A DNA stretch of 64,000 nucleotides from Bombiscardovia nodaiensis (GCA_033127725.1 AP026798.1:930001-994000), one strand, 5' to 3'; positions 23,933 through 33,449 are shown, counted from the first letter of the stretch. Translations and numbers: made by a program. The notes: generated from the sequence alone by a model not told the origin.

Positions 23933-25798
23933 TCAGTAGCCGCGCGAACCTGGTGGAAAATCGAGGATATGAACGTCCTGCCAGTCCCGCTGGCCTGCCA
24001 TGTCTAGCAGAGAGTGCTTGAGGAAATCCTGGTCGTTTCGCTGTGGGTAGTCGCGTCGGAAGAGGGAGCCGCGAGACTCCTGTCGGTTCAGGCTAGCCCT
24101 GAGGACACACTGGGCCAGGAGCGCGAGGTTCCCGGCTTCCAAGATGGCCGTAAGCTCTTGATTGAACTGCTTTGAGGGATCGCTCAAGGATAGCTTGTTG
24201 GCTGCTGGCAGTAGCTCACCTTCTATCTGCTCTAGGGCGGACTGGATGGAATCTGCGTCACAGCTGACTGCCAGGCAGCGGTCCAGCAGAGCGCCGATAC
24301 GGTCGATGAGTTGGTAGGCGTTCGCTTGCTGCTCCTGCCTTTCTTGCCCCTGCCTACCGGCCTGATCAGCTGCTTTAGTGGTGATAGTTTGCTGTGCTTG
24401 AGCTTGAGCAAATAGTTCCTTCAGTTGCTGACTGCGCTCTTGGGCAAGGCGCTCCAAGCGCGAGTTATCGCCAGCCCTCTGGTCTCGTTCCTGGCTCTGA
24501 TTCGCTGCAGCCAGACCTGACCGGTGGCCGAAGAGGCAAGCGTCAAGCAGGGAGTTGCCTCCCAGGCGGTTGGCGCCGTGTACACCCACGCAGGAGCACT
24601 CCCCGGCGGCGTAGAGCCCTGCAATGGGTTGCCTGCAGCCATCCTTCCAGCGGTAGACCTGCCCTTGGGTGCTGATGGGGATACCTCCCATCATGTAATG
24701 GGCTGTAGGCTTGACTGGCACCAGGTCGCGGCTGGGGTCCAAGCCAGCGTAGAAGCGAATCGTTTCCGCTACTTGCGGCAGTTTGGCCTCTAAGTCTTCA
24801 GGGCTGATGGCTCTCAGGTCCAGCCAGACACAGTCTTTCGGGCCGTCCGGCTCGCGGGGGTCAGCTACGCCACGGCCCTGACGGACCTCTTCCAGAATGG
24901 CTCTGCTCACCACATCTCGGGCGGCTAAGTCGGCTTGCTCGGGCGCGTACCTGCCCATAAAGGCTTCACCCTGGGCGTTGCGCAAGACCCCTCCTTCGGC
25001 CCGGGAGGCCTCGGACAGGAGGATACCGGTATGGGCCAAGCCTGTGGGGTGGAATTGGATGAACTCCATGTCTTCGAGTTGCAGGCCAGCCCTGAGCGCT
25101 AAGGACATGCCATCACCGGTCAAGTCCCAGGAGTTGGAAGTGGTGTGGAAGAGACGGCCAGCGCCACCCGAACAGATGATGACCTGGGAAGCCTGAATAG
25201 CGTGTATGTGACCCTCGTGCGTGTCTAGAGCCACCAGCCCCTCAACAGAGTGACCAGTCGGGTCTAAGGCCAGGTCGCAGACATACCATTCCTCAGCGAA
25301 GTCAACGCCTGCGCGGACGCACTGCTGCCAGAGGGAGGTCAATATTTGGTGTCCTATGCGGTCAGCTGCGTAGGCGGCTCGTTTGACTGGCTGCTTGCCG
25401 AACTGGGAGGTGTGCCCCCCAAAGCGGCGCTGGGCGATGTGCCCGTCTTGGCTCCTAGAAAAGGCTACACCGGCATGTTCCAAGGCCACTACTGTGCCGG
25501 TCGCCTCCTGGGCGAGAATTTTCGCAGCATCTTGGTCTACCAGCCAGTCTCCTCCCTTGACGGTGTCAAAGTAGTGCCAGTGCCAGTCGTCTTTTTCTTC
25601 GTTGCCCAAGCTGGCAGCAATGCCGCCTTCGGCAGAACCCGTGTGGGAGCGTAGGGCCTCGAGTTTGGAGAACACGAGCAGTTTGGGCCTGCGAGTGCCC
25701 TGCCAACCGGCTAAGTAAGCGAGAGCTGCTGACAAACCTGCCGCTCCAGCTCCAACGATGACCGCGTCATACTGTGATTCAATCTGCTTCCCGCTCAT
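23933..25798 (-). CDS. sdhA: succinate dehydrogenase / fumarate reductase flavoprotein subunit
   Basis: The FAD-bearing catalytic subunit (~621 residues) interconverting succinate and fumarate. The dinucleotide-binding motif is VIVGAGAAGLSAALAYL. The covalent-FAD histidine lies in RSHTGSAEGGIAASLGN. Active-site motifs HPTGLAHTGILLSEASRAEGG, HYMMGGIPIS and RLGGNSLLDA are present. A Gln-rich insertion (~residues 490-530) interrupts the C-terminal helical domain. The start at 25798 matches the family N-terminus; the open frame continues to 26191 only by chance. sdhB follows after ~110 bp on the same strand. The lack of sdhC/D leaves membrane attachment, and hence quinone coupling, unexplained. 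In an anaerobic host a fumarate-reducing direction is likely, by inference. Confidence 0.9.
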   Translation of the reverse strand: MSGKQIESQYDAVIVGAGAAGLSAALAYLAGWQGTRRPKLLVFSKLEALRSHTGSAEGGIAASLGNEEKDDWHWHYFDTVKGGDWLVDQDAAKILAQEATGTVVALEHAGVAFSRSQDGHIAQRRFGGHTSQFGKQPVKRAAYAADRIGHQILTSLWQQCVRAGVDFAEEWYVCDLALDPTGHSVEGLVALDTHEGHIHAIQASQVIICSGGAGRLFHTTSNSWDLTGDGMSLALRAGLQLEDMEFIQFHPTGLAHTGILLSEASRAEGGVLRNAQGEAFMGRYAPEQADLAARDVVSRAILEEVRQGRGVADPREPDGPKDCVWLDLRAISPEDLEAKLPQVAETIRFYAGLDPSRDLVPVKPTAHYMMGGIPISTQGQVYRWKDGCRQPIAGLYAAGECSCVGVHGANRLGGNSLLDACLFGHRSGLAAANQSQERDQRAGDNSRLERLAQERSQQLKELFAQAQAQQTITTKAADQAGRQGQERQEQQANAYQLIDRIGALLDRCLAVSCDADSIQSALEQIEGELLPAANKLSLSDPSKQFNQELTAILEAGNLALLAQCVLRASLNRQESRGSLFRRDYPQRNDQDFLKHSLLDMAGQRDWQDVHILDFPPGSRGY

Positions 25799-25906
25799 GC
25801 CTCTGATTCTCTCACAGGTGGCGACAGAGGGTAAATGACGGGGCGTCAGGCGGGTCACAGTCGGCTGTCCAGCCGCTGGCGAAGTGTCTGAACCTTCAAG
25901 GAAAAT

Positions 25907-26272
25907 ATGGGTATGGTAACTTCTCAAGCTTCCTCTTCTTCGTTCTTTGAACAGGTATATGAGCTGGTACAAGGCATTCCTGAGGGCAGCGTGGCTACCT
26001 ACGGACAAGTGGCGGCTCTGGCGGGGCGTCCGCACTCTGCCCGGTATGTAGGCTATGCTTTGCACTCCAACCCGAAGCCGGGCATTATTCCTTGCCATCG
26101 CGTTGTTTTCCGTGACGGCTCGTTGGCACCGGGCTTTGCCTTTGGTGGTCCCGAGCGGCAGCGGGAGCTCTTGGAAGCAGAAGGTGTTCATTTTAAGCCT
26201 GCGAAGGGCCGCGAGAACTCTGGAGCCCCCGGCCCGATTGTGGACTTGGAGCGTTCCGGCTGGCAGGCTTGA
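25907..26272 (+). CDS. single-domain MGMT-family DNA repair protein
   Basis: A 121-residue protein equal to the C-terminal DNA-binding domain of O6-alkylguanine methyltransferases. The catalytic motif is IPCHRVV with the Cys in place, so it is not an alkyltransferase-like protein (those carry Trp). The helix-turn-helix/Arg-finger segment is VATYGQVAALAGRPHSARYVGYAL. It lacks the N-terminal domain of Ada/Ogt, as many short homologues do. The ATG follows CAAGGAAAAT. Its last ~80 bases overlap the 3' end of the convergent dprA gene on the other strand. It is divergent from sdhA. Confidence 0.88.
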   Translation: MGMVTSQASSSSFFEQVYELVQGIPEGSVATYGQVAALAGRPHSARYVGYALHSNPKPGIIPCHRVVFRDGSLAPGFAFGGPERQRELLEAEGVHFKPAKGRENSGAPGPIVDLERSGWQA

Positions 26273-27740
26273 GGGGCTTAGGGACGAGAATAAGGCCGTC
26301 GTTGACTGTAATGATGCCCATCAAATCCATGGCTCCGACTGCCTGCATCACCTGCTGGAGACTAGGTGGATTTGGACTCTTGCTCCCAAGGAGGGCAGTG
26401 ACGTTGTCGCAGGTGGCAGCCAGGTGCTGAGTGCGGCAGTCGGTCAAGGCTGCCAGAATCTGCGATTGGAGTTCGGACAGTTCAACTTCATCGCCAGCCT
26501 GTTCCTTGCCTTGCTCGTGTGAGCCTGCTCTGGTTGGCTGCCGGAGCTGGGATTGGCTCGCTAATATATGCTCATCTGGAGGGTTGGCCTCCCGGCGCTC
26601 TTCTTGCTTACTGTCCGCAGGTTGATCTGTGGTAGGGAGAGCAGTTTGTAGTATTGGCTCGTGAGGGCTATGACAGATTTCGCTGGCATCGGTGGCAGTA
26701 ATCAGAATCATCGCTTTACCGTCATGGATAAGCCGATTGCAGCCAGTGTTCTCGGGGTTGTCAATAGAGCCGGGTGCGGCGTAGACTTCTCGGCCCAGTT
26801 CGGCAGCCCAGCTGGCAGTATTGAGGGCTCCTGAGCGGTGGCGGGCCTGGGATACGACGACCACGCTGGCCAGGGCTGCAATAATCCGATTGCGCAAGAG
26901 GAAGCGCCGAGCCTCGGGAATCGTGTCTGGGCACAGCTCGCTGATGAGGGCCCCATCCTGGCGCTCAATAGCTTGGAAGAGCTGCTGGTTGTGCCTAGGG
27001 CCCATGTGATTGAGCCCGCCAGCAAAGACTGCGACCGTTCTGCCGGGCGGGGGAGCGCCGTCCCGTAGGGCCCCTAAGGCGCCCCAGTGAGCGTTGGCGT
27101 CCGCCCCTAGAGCGCCACCAGAGACCACCAGATGCCCGTTGATGGCAGCATGGTAGGCCACTTCATGGGCCACGAAGCGCCCGTAGTCGTTGCAATTGCG
27201 CGAGCCCACCACGGCCACTGGCTGCGGGCAGGAGACTAGGGCCTGAGCGGACCCTCTACCCCATAAGCACAGGGGAGGTGCCCAGTCTGAGCGTATAGAG
27301 AGGTCGCCCAATTGTTGGGGCCAGCAAGGGCTATCGGGTCCGATAATCCAGTAAGCACCCCGATTGGTGAGCCAGGCTTCTAGATCGCTGCGTTGAGAAC
27401 TGGGTAGGGTGGACAATCTGGCCCGCCACTTGCTAGCACTGTGGTGGAACTTGGAGACATCCTGCTGGCTGACGCGCCGACCCCAGCGGGCAGAGCCGGT
27501 GATAAACATCTCGTCCAGCTGCCGGACAGCGCTCGCGGGAGCGAGAATAGGTTTCTTCCCTGCTTGTCTACCCGGACTTGGTAGCTGGTACACCGCTTCA
27601 AGCAGGCTGCTGGCTGTGGACGCGCCAAGTACTGCTGCGTAGAGGAGGGCATCGGGACTGTCAATGCAGTAGGTGAGCAGGGCGCGTGCGAAGGCTTCGT
27701 CTGTGAGCTGCGGGGTCTGGTTTGGGCTGGTGAGGGTCAT
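26193..27740 (-). CDS. dprA: DNA-processing protein DprA
   Basis: DprA loads RecA onto incoming single-stranded DNA during transformation. The Rossmann-like core is visible as VAVVGSRNCNDYGRFVAHEVAYHAAINGHLVVSGGALGADANAHWGAL followed by GRTVAVFAGGLNHMGPRHNQQLF and ISELCPDTIPEARRFLLRNRIIAALA. It is 515 residues, longer than the ~370 usual, because of an extended N-terminus and a Gln/Glu-rich linker (~residues 370-420). A winged-helix-like C-terminal domain (LSELQSQILAALTDCRTQHLAATCDNV) follows. The start overlaps the comM stop by four bases. The C-terminal tail overlaps the MGMT gene end to end. Confidence 0.93.
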   Translation of the reverse strand: MTLTSPNQTPQLTDEAFARALLTYCIDSPDALLYAAVLGASTASSLLEAVYQLPSPGRQAGKKPILAPASAVRQLDEMFITGSARWGRRVSQQDVSKFHHSASKWRARLSTLPSSQRSDLEAWLTNRGAYWIIGPDSPCWPQQLGDLSIRSDWAPPLCLWGRGSAQALVSCPQPVAVVGSRNCNDYGRFVAHEVAYHAAINGHLVVSGGALGADANAHWGALGALRDGAPPPGRTVAVFAGGLNHMGPRHNQQLFQAIERQDGALISELCPDTIPEARRFLLRNRIIAALASVVVVSQARHRSGALNTASWAAELGREVYAAPGSIDNPENTGCNRLIHDGKAMILITATDASEICHSPHEPILQTALPTTDQPADSKQEERREANPPDEHILASQSQLRQPTRAGSHEQGKEQAGDEVELSELQSQILAALTDCRTQHLAATCDNVTALLGSKSPNPPSLQQVMQAVGAMDLMGIITVNDGLILVPKPLKPASRNAPSPQSGRGLQSSRGPSQA

Positions 27741-29275
27741 TGCAGCCTCGTTCTCATGACAATGCCGGCGCTGATGTCCTCTGCCGTCGGCGAGGTACGT
27801 CCGTCCAGGTCGGCTAGGGTCCAGGCTAAGCGCATGGCCCGGTCGGCACCCCTTAAGCTCAGTCGCTTGGCTTCCAGAGCCTTGTTGACCAGGCTAATGG
27901 CCTGGATAGAAGTTTCTTTACGCAGCCATTCACCGGAGGCCTGCGCGTTGCAGGTCCAGCCTTCTTTGGCGAAGCGGGCGCGAGCTGTACTCCTCGCTTG
28001 GGTCACGGTTGATCGAATCTGTGCGCTGGTCTGCCGGGGCTTTTCACTTGACGAGAGGAGCGAAGAGACCGGGGGCACGGAGACCTGAATGTCTATACGG
28101 TCCAAGATGGGGCCAGACAGGCGGCTCCAGTAGCGGGAGCGTTCCCGGGGTGAGCAGGTGCAGCGCTCGCCAGTGCCGTAGCCAAAGCCGCAGGGGCAGG
28201 GGTTGGCTGCCATAATCAGCTGGAAACGGGCCGGGTAGGAGGCAGTCCCCTTAGAGCGCGAAAGGAAGACGCGACCAGTCTCCAGGGGTTCGCGCAAGGT
28301 CTGCAGGGCCCTGGGTGAGAATTCGGGAGCTTCGTCCATAAAGAGCACGCCGCAGTGGGCGCGAGTGATGGATCCAGGCATGGCTACTCCTGAGCCTCCG
28401 CCCACGAGAGCGGCCGTGGAAGCAGTGTGGTGGGGAGCTTCGAAGGGTGGAACATCCGAGATGCCATACTGCTGGAGGTCGCCACACAGAGAGCGGATAG
28501 AAGCCACTTCGAGCTGCTCTTTTTCCATGAGCGGGGGCATGATCGAGGGCAGGCGCGAGGCCAGCATGGTCTTGCCGGTTCCAGGAGGGCCCGTCATGAG
28601 CATATGATGACCGCCCGCAGCCGCCACCGTTAGAGCCCACTTGGTGGCTTCCTGCCCTACTACCTGAGCCATGTCGAGCTGTTTGCTGCTGGAAGCAGAG
28701 GAAGTGATTTGAGTGGTATCGGCCAGACTCTGGGTACTCTGTTCGCTCAAATGGTACTTGGCTCGCCCGCCGACATGTTCAATGAGCTCGCCCAAGTGAC
28801 GGACGGGCACAGTTTCAATGCCGGGCACCAGCTGGGCTTCTTCCCGGTTTCCGTAGGGTACAAAGGCCCGGCGAACGCCTTGCTCCCGAGCGTGCAGGAG
28901 GGCGGGCAGTATGCCGGCGACAGGGAGCACGGTGCCATCTAAGTTCAACTCGCCCAAGGTGAGAACTTGCTCAAAGGACTGGGGAGGGATGGCTCCTGCA
29001 GCGTCTAGGACGGCGACCGCAATCGACAAATCGTGGGTGGAGCCGTGCTTGGGCATGGAAGCGGGGGAGAGGTTGACTGTCACCCGGGTCTCGGGCCACC
29101 TGAAACCAGTGGCCGAGCAAGCTGATTTGACCCGTTCGCGTGACTCGGTCAGGGAGGTGTCCGGCAGGCCAATGATGGAGAAATAGGGCAGGCCAGGTGA
29201 GATAAAGGCTTGCGCTTGGATAGTGAAGGCGCGAAGACCAACGAGGCCTACTGACATGCCGGAACCGATGCGCAT
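27737..29275 (-). CDS. comM: ComM/YifB-type AAA+ helicase (magnesium-chelatase-like)
   Basis: A 512-residue hexameric AAA+ motor that aids branch migration during integration of transformed DNA. The N-terminal Lon-like/ChlI domain (SGMSVGLVGLRAFTIQAQAFISPGLPYFSIIGLPDTSLTESRERVKSA) is followed by the Walker A GPPGTGKTM (~residue 230), Walker B LFMDEAPEFSPRALQTLREPLE, and a zinc-binding Cys cluster (NPCPCGFGYGTGERCTCSPRE). The arginine-finger region is SGPILDRIDIQVSVP. The stop overlaps dprA and the start abuts yraN, forming a tight yraN-comM-dprA unit. Confidence 0.95.
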   Translation of the reverse strand: MRIGSGMSVGLVGLRAFTIQAQAFISPGLPYFSIIGLPDTSLTESRERVKSACSATGFRWPETRVTVNLSPASMPKHGSTHDLSIAVAVLDAAGAIPPQSFEQVLTLGELNLDGTVLPVAGILPALLHAREQGVRRAFVPYGNREEAQLVPGIETVPVRHLGELIEHVGGRAKYHLSEQSTQSLADTTQITSSASSSKQLDMAQVVGQEATKWALTVAAAGGHHMLMTGPPGTGKTMLASRLPSIMPPLMEKEQLEVASIRSLCGDLQQYGISDVPPFEAPHHTASTAALVGGGSGVAMPGSITRAHCGVLFMDEAPEFSPRALQTLREPLETGRVFLSRSKGTASYPARFQLIMAANPCPCGFGYGTGERCTCSPRERSRYWSRLSGPILDRIDIQVSVPPVSSLLSSSEKPRQTSAQIRSTVTQARSTARARFAKEGWTCNAQASGEWLRKETSIQAISLVNKALEAKRLSLRGADRAMRLAWTLADLDGRTSPTAEDISAGIVMRTRLQ

Positions 29276-29748
29276 TAGAAGGCCCCCTTGATGAGTTTGA
29301 TCCGCGCTTGCGAGACTTTGCCGCCCATTGGAGGGCCAACAGAGACTGCAGCCACATCAAAACGGGTGCCCTGGTGGCGGGCCTGCGGGGTGCGGCCGTG
29401 GCTGATGAGCCACTGGGCTGCCGCGTGTCTGAGCTTGGACTGCTTGCTGGCTGCCACGGCCTCCTCGGGCAGCCCGTACGTTCGGCTCCTTCGGGTTTTG
29501 ACCTCCATAAAAACCAGACACTCCTGTGGGTCTATGGTTACGAGGTCGAGTTCGCCGTAGCGGGTGGACCAATTGCGCTCTAGGAGCTGCCAGCCCAGAC
29601 TTTCCAGCCACAAGGCCACGTAGGTCTCGCCTAGTTTGCCGAGCTGGTGGGGACCTGTGCGGCTTGAGCAGAGGGCAGCTTCGACCTCGTTCAGGCTCGC
29701 CCTGGTTGGTGTGCGGGTACTTGCTGTGCTGGCTTCTTGAGTATTCAT
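29275..29748 (-). CDS. yraN: YraN/UPF0102-family predicted endonuclease
   Basis: A 157-residue protein with the restriction-endonuclease-like fold of UPF0102. The catalytic-type motif is [28 protein letters not shown], with E/D...E-x-K spacing. The first ~35 residues are a variable extension. It is the first gene of the yraN-comM-dprA operon, and its stop codon touches the comM start. Activity has not been defined for most members; a role in DNA uptake or repair is implied by the neighbours. Confidence 0.9.
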   Translation of the reverse strand: MNTQEASTASTRTPTRASLNEVEAALCSSRTGPHQLGKLGETYVALWLESLGWQLLERNWSTRYGELDLVTIDPQECLVFMEVKTRRSRTYGLPEEAVAASKQSKLRHAAAQWLISHGRTPQARHQGTRFDVAAVSVGPPMGGKVSQARIKLIKGAF

Positions 29749-29907
29749 GACTCCAGTGCATCACAGGTGTCCAGCTCAGGGAGTGCTTGTACAGCAATGT
29801 GGTCGAATGTGGGCCTGTGGTCGAATGTGAGCCAGTCTTACTGCCAGGCCAATTCGGGCATTTGTGAAGATTTTTCAGGAGCAGTTTACAGACTCACTGG
29901 GTCTGTT

Positions 29908-30792
29908 TCAGAGCGTCTGTGTCAAAGCGGTCAGATCCTTCAAATCGAGCTCGAAACTGACTCCCCGCTGCTCAAAGTCGGGCTGAGCTGGCGTGTGCTC
30001 CATAGCTGAGCGGACGAACTCTCCGGCAATACGGGCCGCCTCATCCAAACTGCGACCAGCAAAGAGCGCACCGCAGACGGCGGAGGCGAAAGCGTCACCA
30101 GTGCCGTGGATCATATAGGGCAACTTCTCGTGCTTGAGTTCGACTGGTTCTTCAGCGCCGCCCTGGTCAGCGCAGGCCACATAGTTGCGCAGGAAACCAT
30201 CCTTGTGGTCAATGCCCTTGAGGACTACATTGCGGGCACCCATGCCTAGCAGGGCCTTCAGGCGCTCTTGAACCTGCGCTTGGTCCAAATCCTGACCCTC
30301 GTAGGGCAGGCCAGTTAAGAGCGAAGCCTCGGTGAGGTTGGGCAGGAGTAGGTCGGCACCGTCTACCAGGCGGGCCGTGGCCTGGCAGAGCTCTGGCGTG
30401 TAAGTGGGGTACATGTGCCCACCGTCGCCCATGACCGGATCGACCAGGCGCAGGGCCTGCGGGTACTGGCGGTACATGCGTTGGATGATGCTCACCTGCT
30501 CGGCCGAGCCCAAAAAACCGGAGTAAATGCCGTCGAGCTCAACGCCCTCTTGCACCCAGGCATCCAAGTATCCGGGCAGCATGTCGGTGGTGTCGTGGAA
30601 AGTGTAGTGCTCGAACTTGGTGTGGGCGCTAAAGAGCGCGGTTGGCACTGGGCATACGTCGCAGCCGGCGGCGGAGAGGATGGGAATGGCGGCCGTGAGC
30701 GAGCACTTGCCGTAGCCGCACATGTCGTGGACGGCGGCCACGCGCGGAATGTAGTGGGGGTCGCGCTGGTAGAGAGTCTTATTGGTTGACAT
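29908..30792 (-). CDS. pyridoxal/pyridoxamine kinase family protein
   Basis: A 294-residue ribokinase-fold kinase of the PdxY/PdxK group, which phosphorylates B6 vitamers. The N-terminal motif AAVHDMCGYGKCSLTAAIPILSAAGCDVCPVPTALFSAHT is typical of the group found in Firmicutes and bifidobacteria. LVDPVMGDGGHMYPTYTPE supplies the substrate/Mg region, and HGTGDAFASAVCGALFAG carries the catalytic Asp of the ribokinase anion hole. The start at 30792 matches the family N-terminus and is preceded by GAAAGAAGC. It stands alone downstream of a TetR gene. Confidence 0.88.
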   Translation of the reverse strand: MSTNKTLYQRDPHYIPRVAAVHDMCGYGKCSLTAAIPILSAAGCDVCPVPTALFSAHTKFEHYTFHDTTDMLPGYLDAWVQEGVELDGIYSGFLGSAEQVSIIQRMYRQYPQALRLVDPVMGDGGHMYPTYTPELCQATARLVDGADLLLPNLTEASLLTGLPYEGQDLDQAQVQERLKALLGMGARNVVLKGIDHKDGFLRNYVACADQGGAEEPVELKHEKLPYMIHGTGDAFASAVCGALFAGRSLDEAARIAGEFVRSAMEHTPAQPDFEQRGVSFELDLKDLTALTQTL

Positions 30793-30952
30793 CTTGCTTC
30801 TTTCTGCACACGTTTGCAATGTGAATCTGCTCGAGCTTGTGGCTCTCATTTCCTGACTTTAGCGCGCTAGCCCAGCAAATGCGAGTAGGAAAGCCAAAAC
30901 GCAACACAATATGGAGTCAGCAGTTGAGCAAATTTGGCAAGTCTACCGGCGC

Positions 30953-31630
30953 TCAGGCTTGAGTAGGCTTTGTGCCGGCCTCTGGCCAGCCAGAAATCAG
31001 CGCGTGTAACCCTTCCAGGTAGCTTTGCTCCAACGTGAAGTCCAAGCTGGTCAAGGGGCTCAAAAAAGTGGACAGGGCCGGGAACTGATCCGCGAGTTGC
31101 TTGACCAAGTCAATGTTGGTCTGCCCGCCCGCCCCTCCTGCAGGAGGTTCAGCCTGGGCGATGGCGCAGCCCAGGGTAAGTCCGGCCAGAGCGTTGAAAA
31201 GGAACATAGTAGACGAGTCCACCTTCAGGCCGTGCTCGGTCAGCAGGGCCAGCCAGCCTTGGACAAGCTGGAAGGACTCGGCGGTGTTGATAGGGTGGGT
31301 GGCGATCAGCGTGATGGCGTTAGGGTGGAGCAGGAGCGTATGGTAGACCTGTGTCATGACCAGTTCCAAACCCTCCCGCCAGCCCAGCTCGTCGGGCATT
31401 TCGCCCAGGGCAGTGGCCTGCTGCCAGATGAGCTCCACCACCCCGTCGAGCAGGGCTGCCTTATTGGGAACGTAGCGGTACATAGCAGCCTGTGAGACAC
31501 CCATCTGCCGGCCAAGGGCGCGCAAGTTCAAGGCCTCAAGCCCCTCGTGGTCGATGAAATAAAGGGCGGATTTGAGGATGTACTCGCGCGATAAGACCCT
31601 CTTAACTGGTGCCTTGGGTTGGCTGCTCAT
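30953..31630 (-). CDS. TetR-family regulator of the ABC-2 exporter
   Basis: A 225-residue TetR-type repressor. The HTH is SREYILKSALYFIDHEGLEALNLRALGRQMGVSQAAMYRYVPNKAALLDGVV. The C-terminal half resembles the TetR_C (tetracycline-repressor-like) domain. The ATG follows AAGAGGAGCGGC. It is the third gene of the ATPase-permease-regulator unit (33408 to 30953), only 16 bp after the permease stop, and probably represses that unit through the GTTAAC array upstream of the ATPase. Confidence 0.9.
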   Translation of the reverse strand: MSSQPKAPVKRVLSREYILKSALYFIDHEGLEALNLRALGRQMGVSQAAMYRYVPNKAALLDGVVELIWQQATALGEMPDELGWREGLELVMTQVYHTLLLHPNAITLIATHPINTAESFQLVQGWLALLTEHGLKVDSSTMFLFNALAGLTLGCAIAQAEPPAGGAGGQTNIDLVKQLADQFPALSTFLSPLTSLDFTLEQSYLEGLHALISGWPEAGTKPTQA

Positions 31631-31646
31631 GCCGCTCCTCTTGCTC

Positions 31647-32417
31647 TTATGCTTCCTTGTGCTTCAATCCTCTCTTGAATAGTACCGCTGTCAGTGCTAT
31701 TAGCGCGACTATAAAACCGAGTAGCACGCCCAGGTTCGACCCCACATCGGCCAGGCCTGCCCTTTGGAAATTGATGCTATCAATAGCGTTCATTGCCCAG
31801 TAAATAGGGCTGATTTTTGCCAGATTCTGCGCCCAAGAAGGGAAGCCGGAGACCGGAGAGAGTGCGCCGCCGATGCCAGCCAGGAGCATACCGAGGATGT
31901 TGTTGAAGGACATAGCCATCTCTTCGGTCGACGAATAAATGTAGTTGAGAAAGCCGAAGAGTGTGAGCGTCAGACAGATGAGCAGGCAGACCGCTGTCAG
32001 GGCGAGTATCGAGCCATTGGGGCGATAGTGGAAGATGGCGGCTCCGACTAGCATCACTACGGCCACCTGGACCACTTGAATGAGGAAGGCTACGCTCAGT
32101 TTGGCCATGACGGTGTTGAAAAGGGAGGTGGTCGACATGCGCAGGCGATCCCAGGTGTGCCAGCTGTGCTCGTTGTAAAAGAGCTGGAGCACCATTTGCA
32201 GGGAAAACATGGAAAAGAGGATGGCGAAACCGGGCAGGGCTTGTTCGGACCCGTTGGCCTGCAAATGCCCTTGTGCACGGAGGGAGTCCTTGCAGGCCGG
32301 CAGCATAAAGGGAATCATAATGAGGGGGATGACAATAATGACCGCTTGCATCCACAGATTGCGCAGTTGAATGGAGCAATTGAGACGCAGGGCCGCGAAA
32401 TATCGTTGAATAGACAT
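31647..32417 (-). CDS. ABC-2-type transporter permease
   Basis: A 256-residue permease with six predicted membrane helices. The first is NLWMQAVIIVIPLIMIPFML and the last GSNLGVLLGFIVALIALTAVLF. The conserved ABC-2 segment near the fifth helix is MSFNNILGMLLAGIGGALSPVSGFPSWAQNLAKISPIYWAMNAI. It pairs with the ATPase that ends four bases upstream. A good AAGGAAG precedes the ATG. This type exports drugs, peptides or polysaccharides; the substrate is unknown. Confidence 0.9.
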   Translation of the reverse strand: MSIQRYFAALRLNCSIQLRNLWMQAVIIVIPLIMIPFMLPACKDSLRAQGHLQANGSEQALPGFAILFSMFSLQMVLQLFYNEHSWHTWDRLRMSTTSLFNTVMAKLSVAFLIQVVQVAVVMLVGAAIFHYRPNGSILALTAVCLLICLTLTLFGFLNYIYSSTEEMAMSFNNILGMLLAGIGGALSPVSGFPSWAQNLAKISPIYWAMNAIDSINFQRAGLADVGSNLGVLLGFIVALIALTAVLFKRGLKHKEA

Positions 32418-32421
32418 GGGG

Positions 32422-33408
32422 TCAGCTTCCTTGGTGAGTGAGTTGGGCAGGAGTGGTTTGGTTGGGGGTGGTAGTTTTTTCGGATTGGCCCATGATGTTC
32501 ATGTAGGCTGATTCGAGGTCTGGTTGGATGACGCTGATGTCGGCCACGGTTGTCTCCCTCATTTGCGGCTGCTGGAAGAGATTGGCTATTTCGGCTTCCG
32601 GACTGCTTATAGGATGGTCTGGCTCTATGTATTTTCCCCTCATCTGCCAGCCTGGAATATGTGCTGGCGGCTCTGCGGTGAATGTCACTCGTACCGACGC
32701 TCTGGCATATTGCCTGACAATTTCGTTCAGCCCGCCCTGCACACTAATGCGCCCATCAATGAGGAAGGCTAAGTTGGCTTTGAGCGCCGCAATCTCTTGC
32801 AAATAGTGGGAGGTGTAGATGATAGTAGTGCCCTCAGAGGCCATCGCCCTGACCATGTCGAGAATGCCGGAGCGGGCCTCTACGTCGGCACCAACAGTGG
32901 GTTCGTCGAGGAAGAGCACGCGCGGGTTGTGAAGCATGGCGATAGCTGTGTGTAAGCGGCGTTTTTGGCCGCCTGAAAGATTTCTTGCTGGCGTTTTGGC
33001 TTGTGCTTGTAAGCCCATGAGTGCTATAAGTTCATCTGTCCGCACCTTCGCCTGCTTCATGGTTAAGCCCTGTACGCCACCGAAGCCGCGCAGGTTGTCG
33101 AGCACGGACAAGTTGGGGTAGATGCCCAGGTCTTGTGGGGCCAGCCCAATGAGAGAGCCGAATATGTGGTGGGGCATGTGGACGGGGTCACGGCCTTCGA
33201 TGCGGATAGAGCCTGAATCTGGGTTGAGGAGCCCTGTCATGATCGAGATGAGCGTGGACTTACCGGCTCCGTTTTTGCCCAGGAGGCCCAAAATGCTGCC
33301 CGAGGGCACCCGTAAATCGAGGTTGGTAAGCACTTTTTTGCTGCCGAATGATTTTTCTACTTGGTCGCAAATAACTGACCAGCCAGGGTTGGTTGCTGTT
33401 GTACTCAT
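32422..33408 (-). CDS. ABC-2-type exporter ATP-binding protein
   Basis: A 328-residue ATPase of the drug-exporter type (DrrA/CcmA-like). The Walker A is GKNGAGKST, the signature LSGGQKRR, the Walker B RVLFLDEPTVGAD, and the H-loop TIIYTSHY. The C-terminal ~90 residues are the usual accessory region of this class. AAAGGAC stands just before the ATG. It is the first gene of an ATPase-permease-TetR operon preceded by a phased repeat array. Confidence 0.93.
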   Translation of the reverse strand: MSTTATNPGWSVICDQVEKSFGSKKVLTNLDLRVPSGSILGLLGKNGAGKSTLISIMTGLLNPDSGSIRIEGRDPVHMPHHIFGSLIGLAPQDLGIYPNLSVLDNLRGFGGVQGLTMKQAKVRTDELIALMGLQAQAKTPARNLSGGQKRRLHTAIAMLHNPRVLFLDEPTVGADVEARSGILDMVRAMASEGTTIIYTSHYLQEIAALKANLAFLIDGRISVQGGLNEIVRQYARASVRVTFTAEPPAHIPGWQMRGKYIEPDHPISSPEAEIANLFQQPQMRETTVADISVIQPDLESAYMNIMGQSEKTTTPNQTTPAQLTHQGS

Positions 33409-33449
33409 ACAAGTCCTTTGGAATAGGTGGGCGAGACGACGATAACAAC

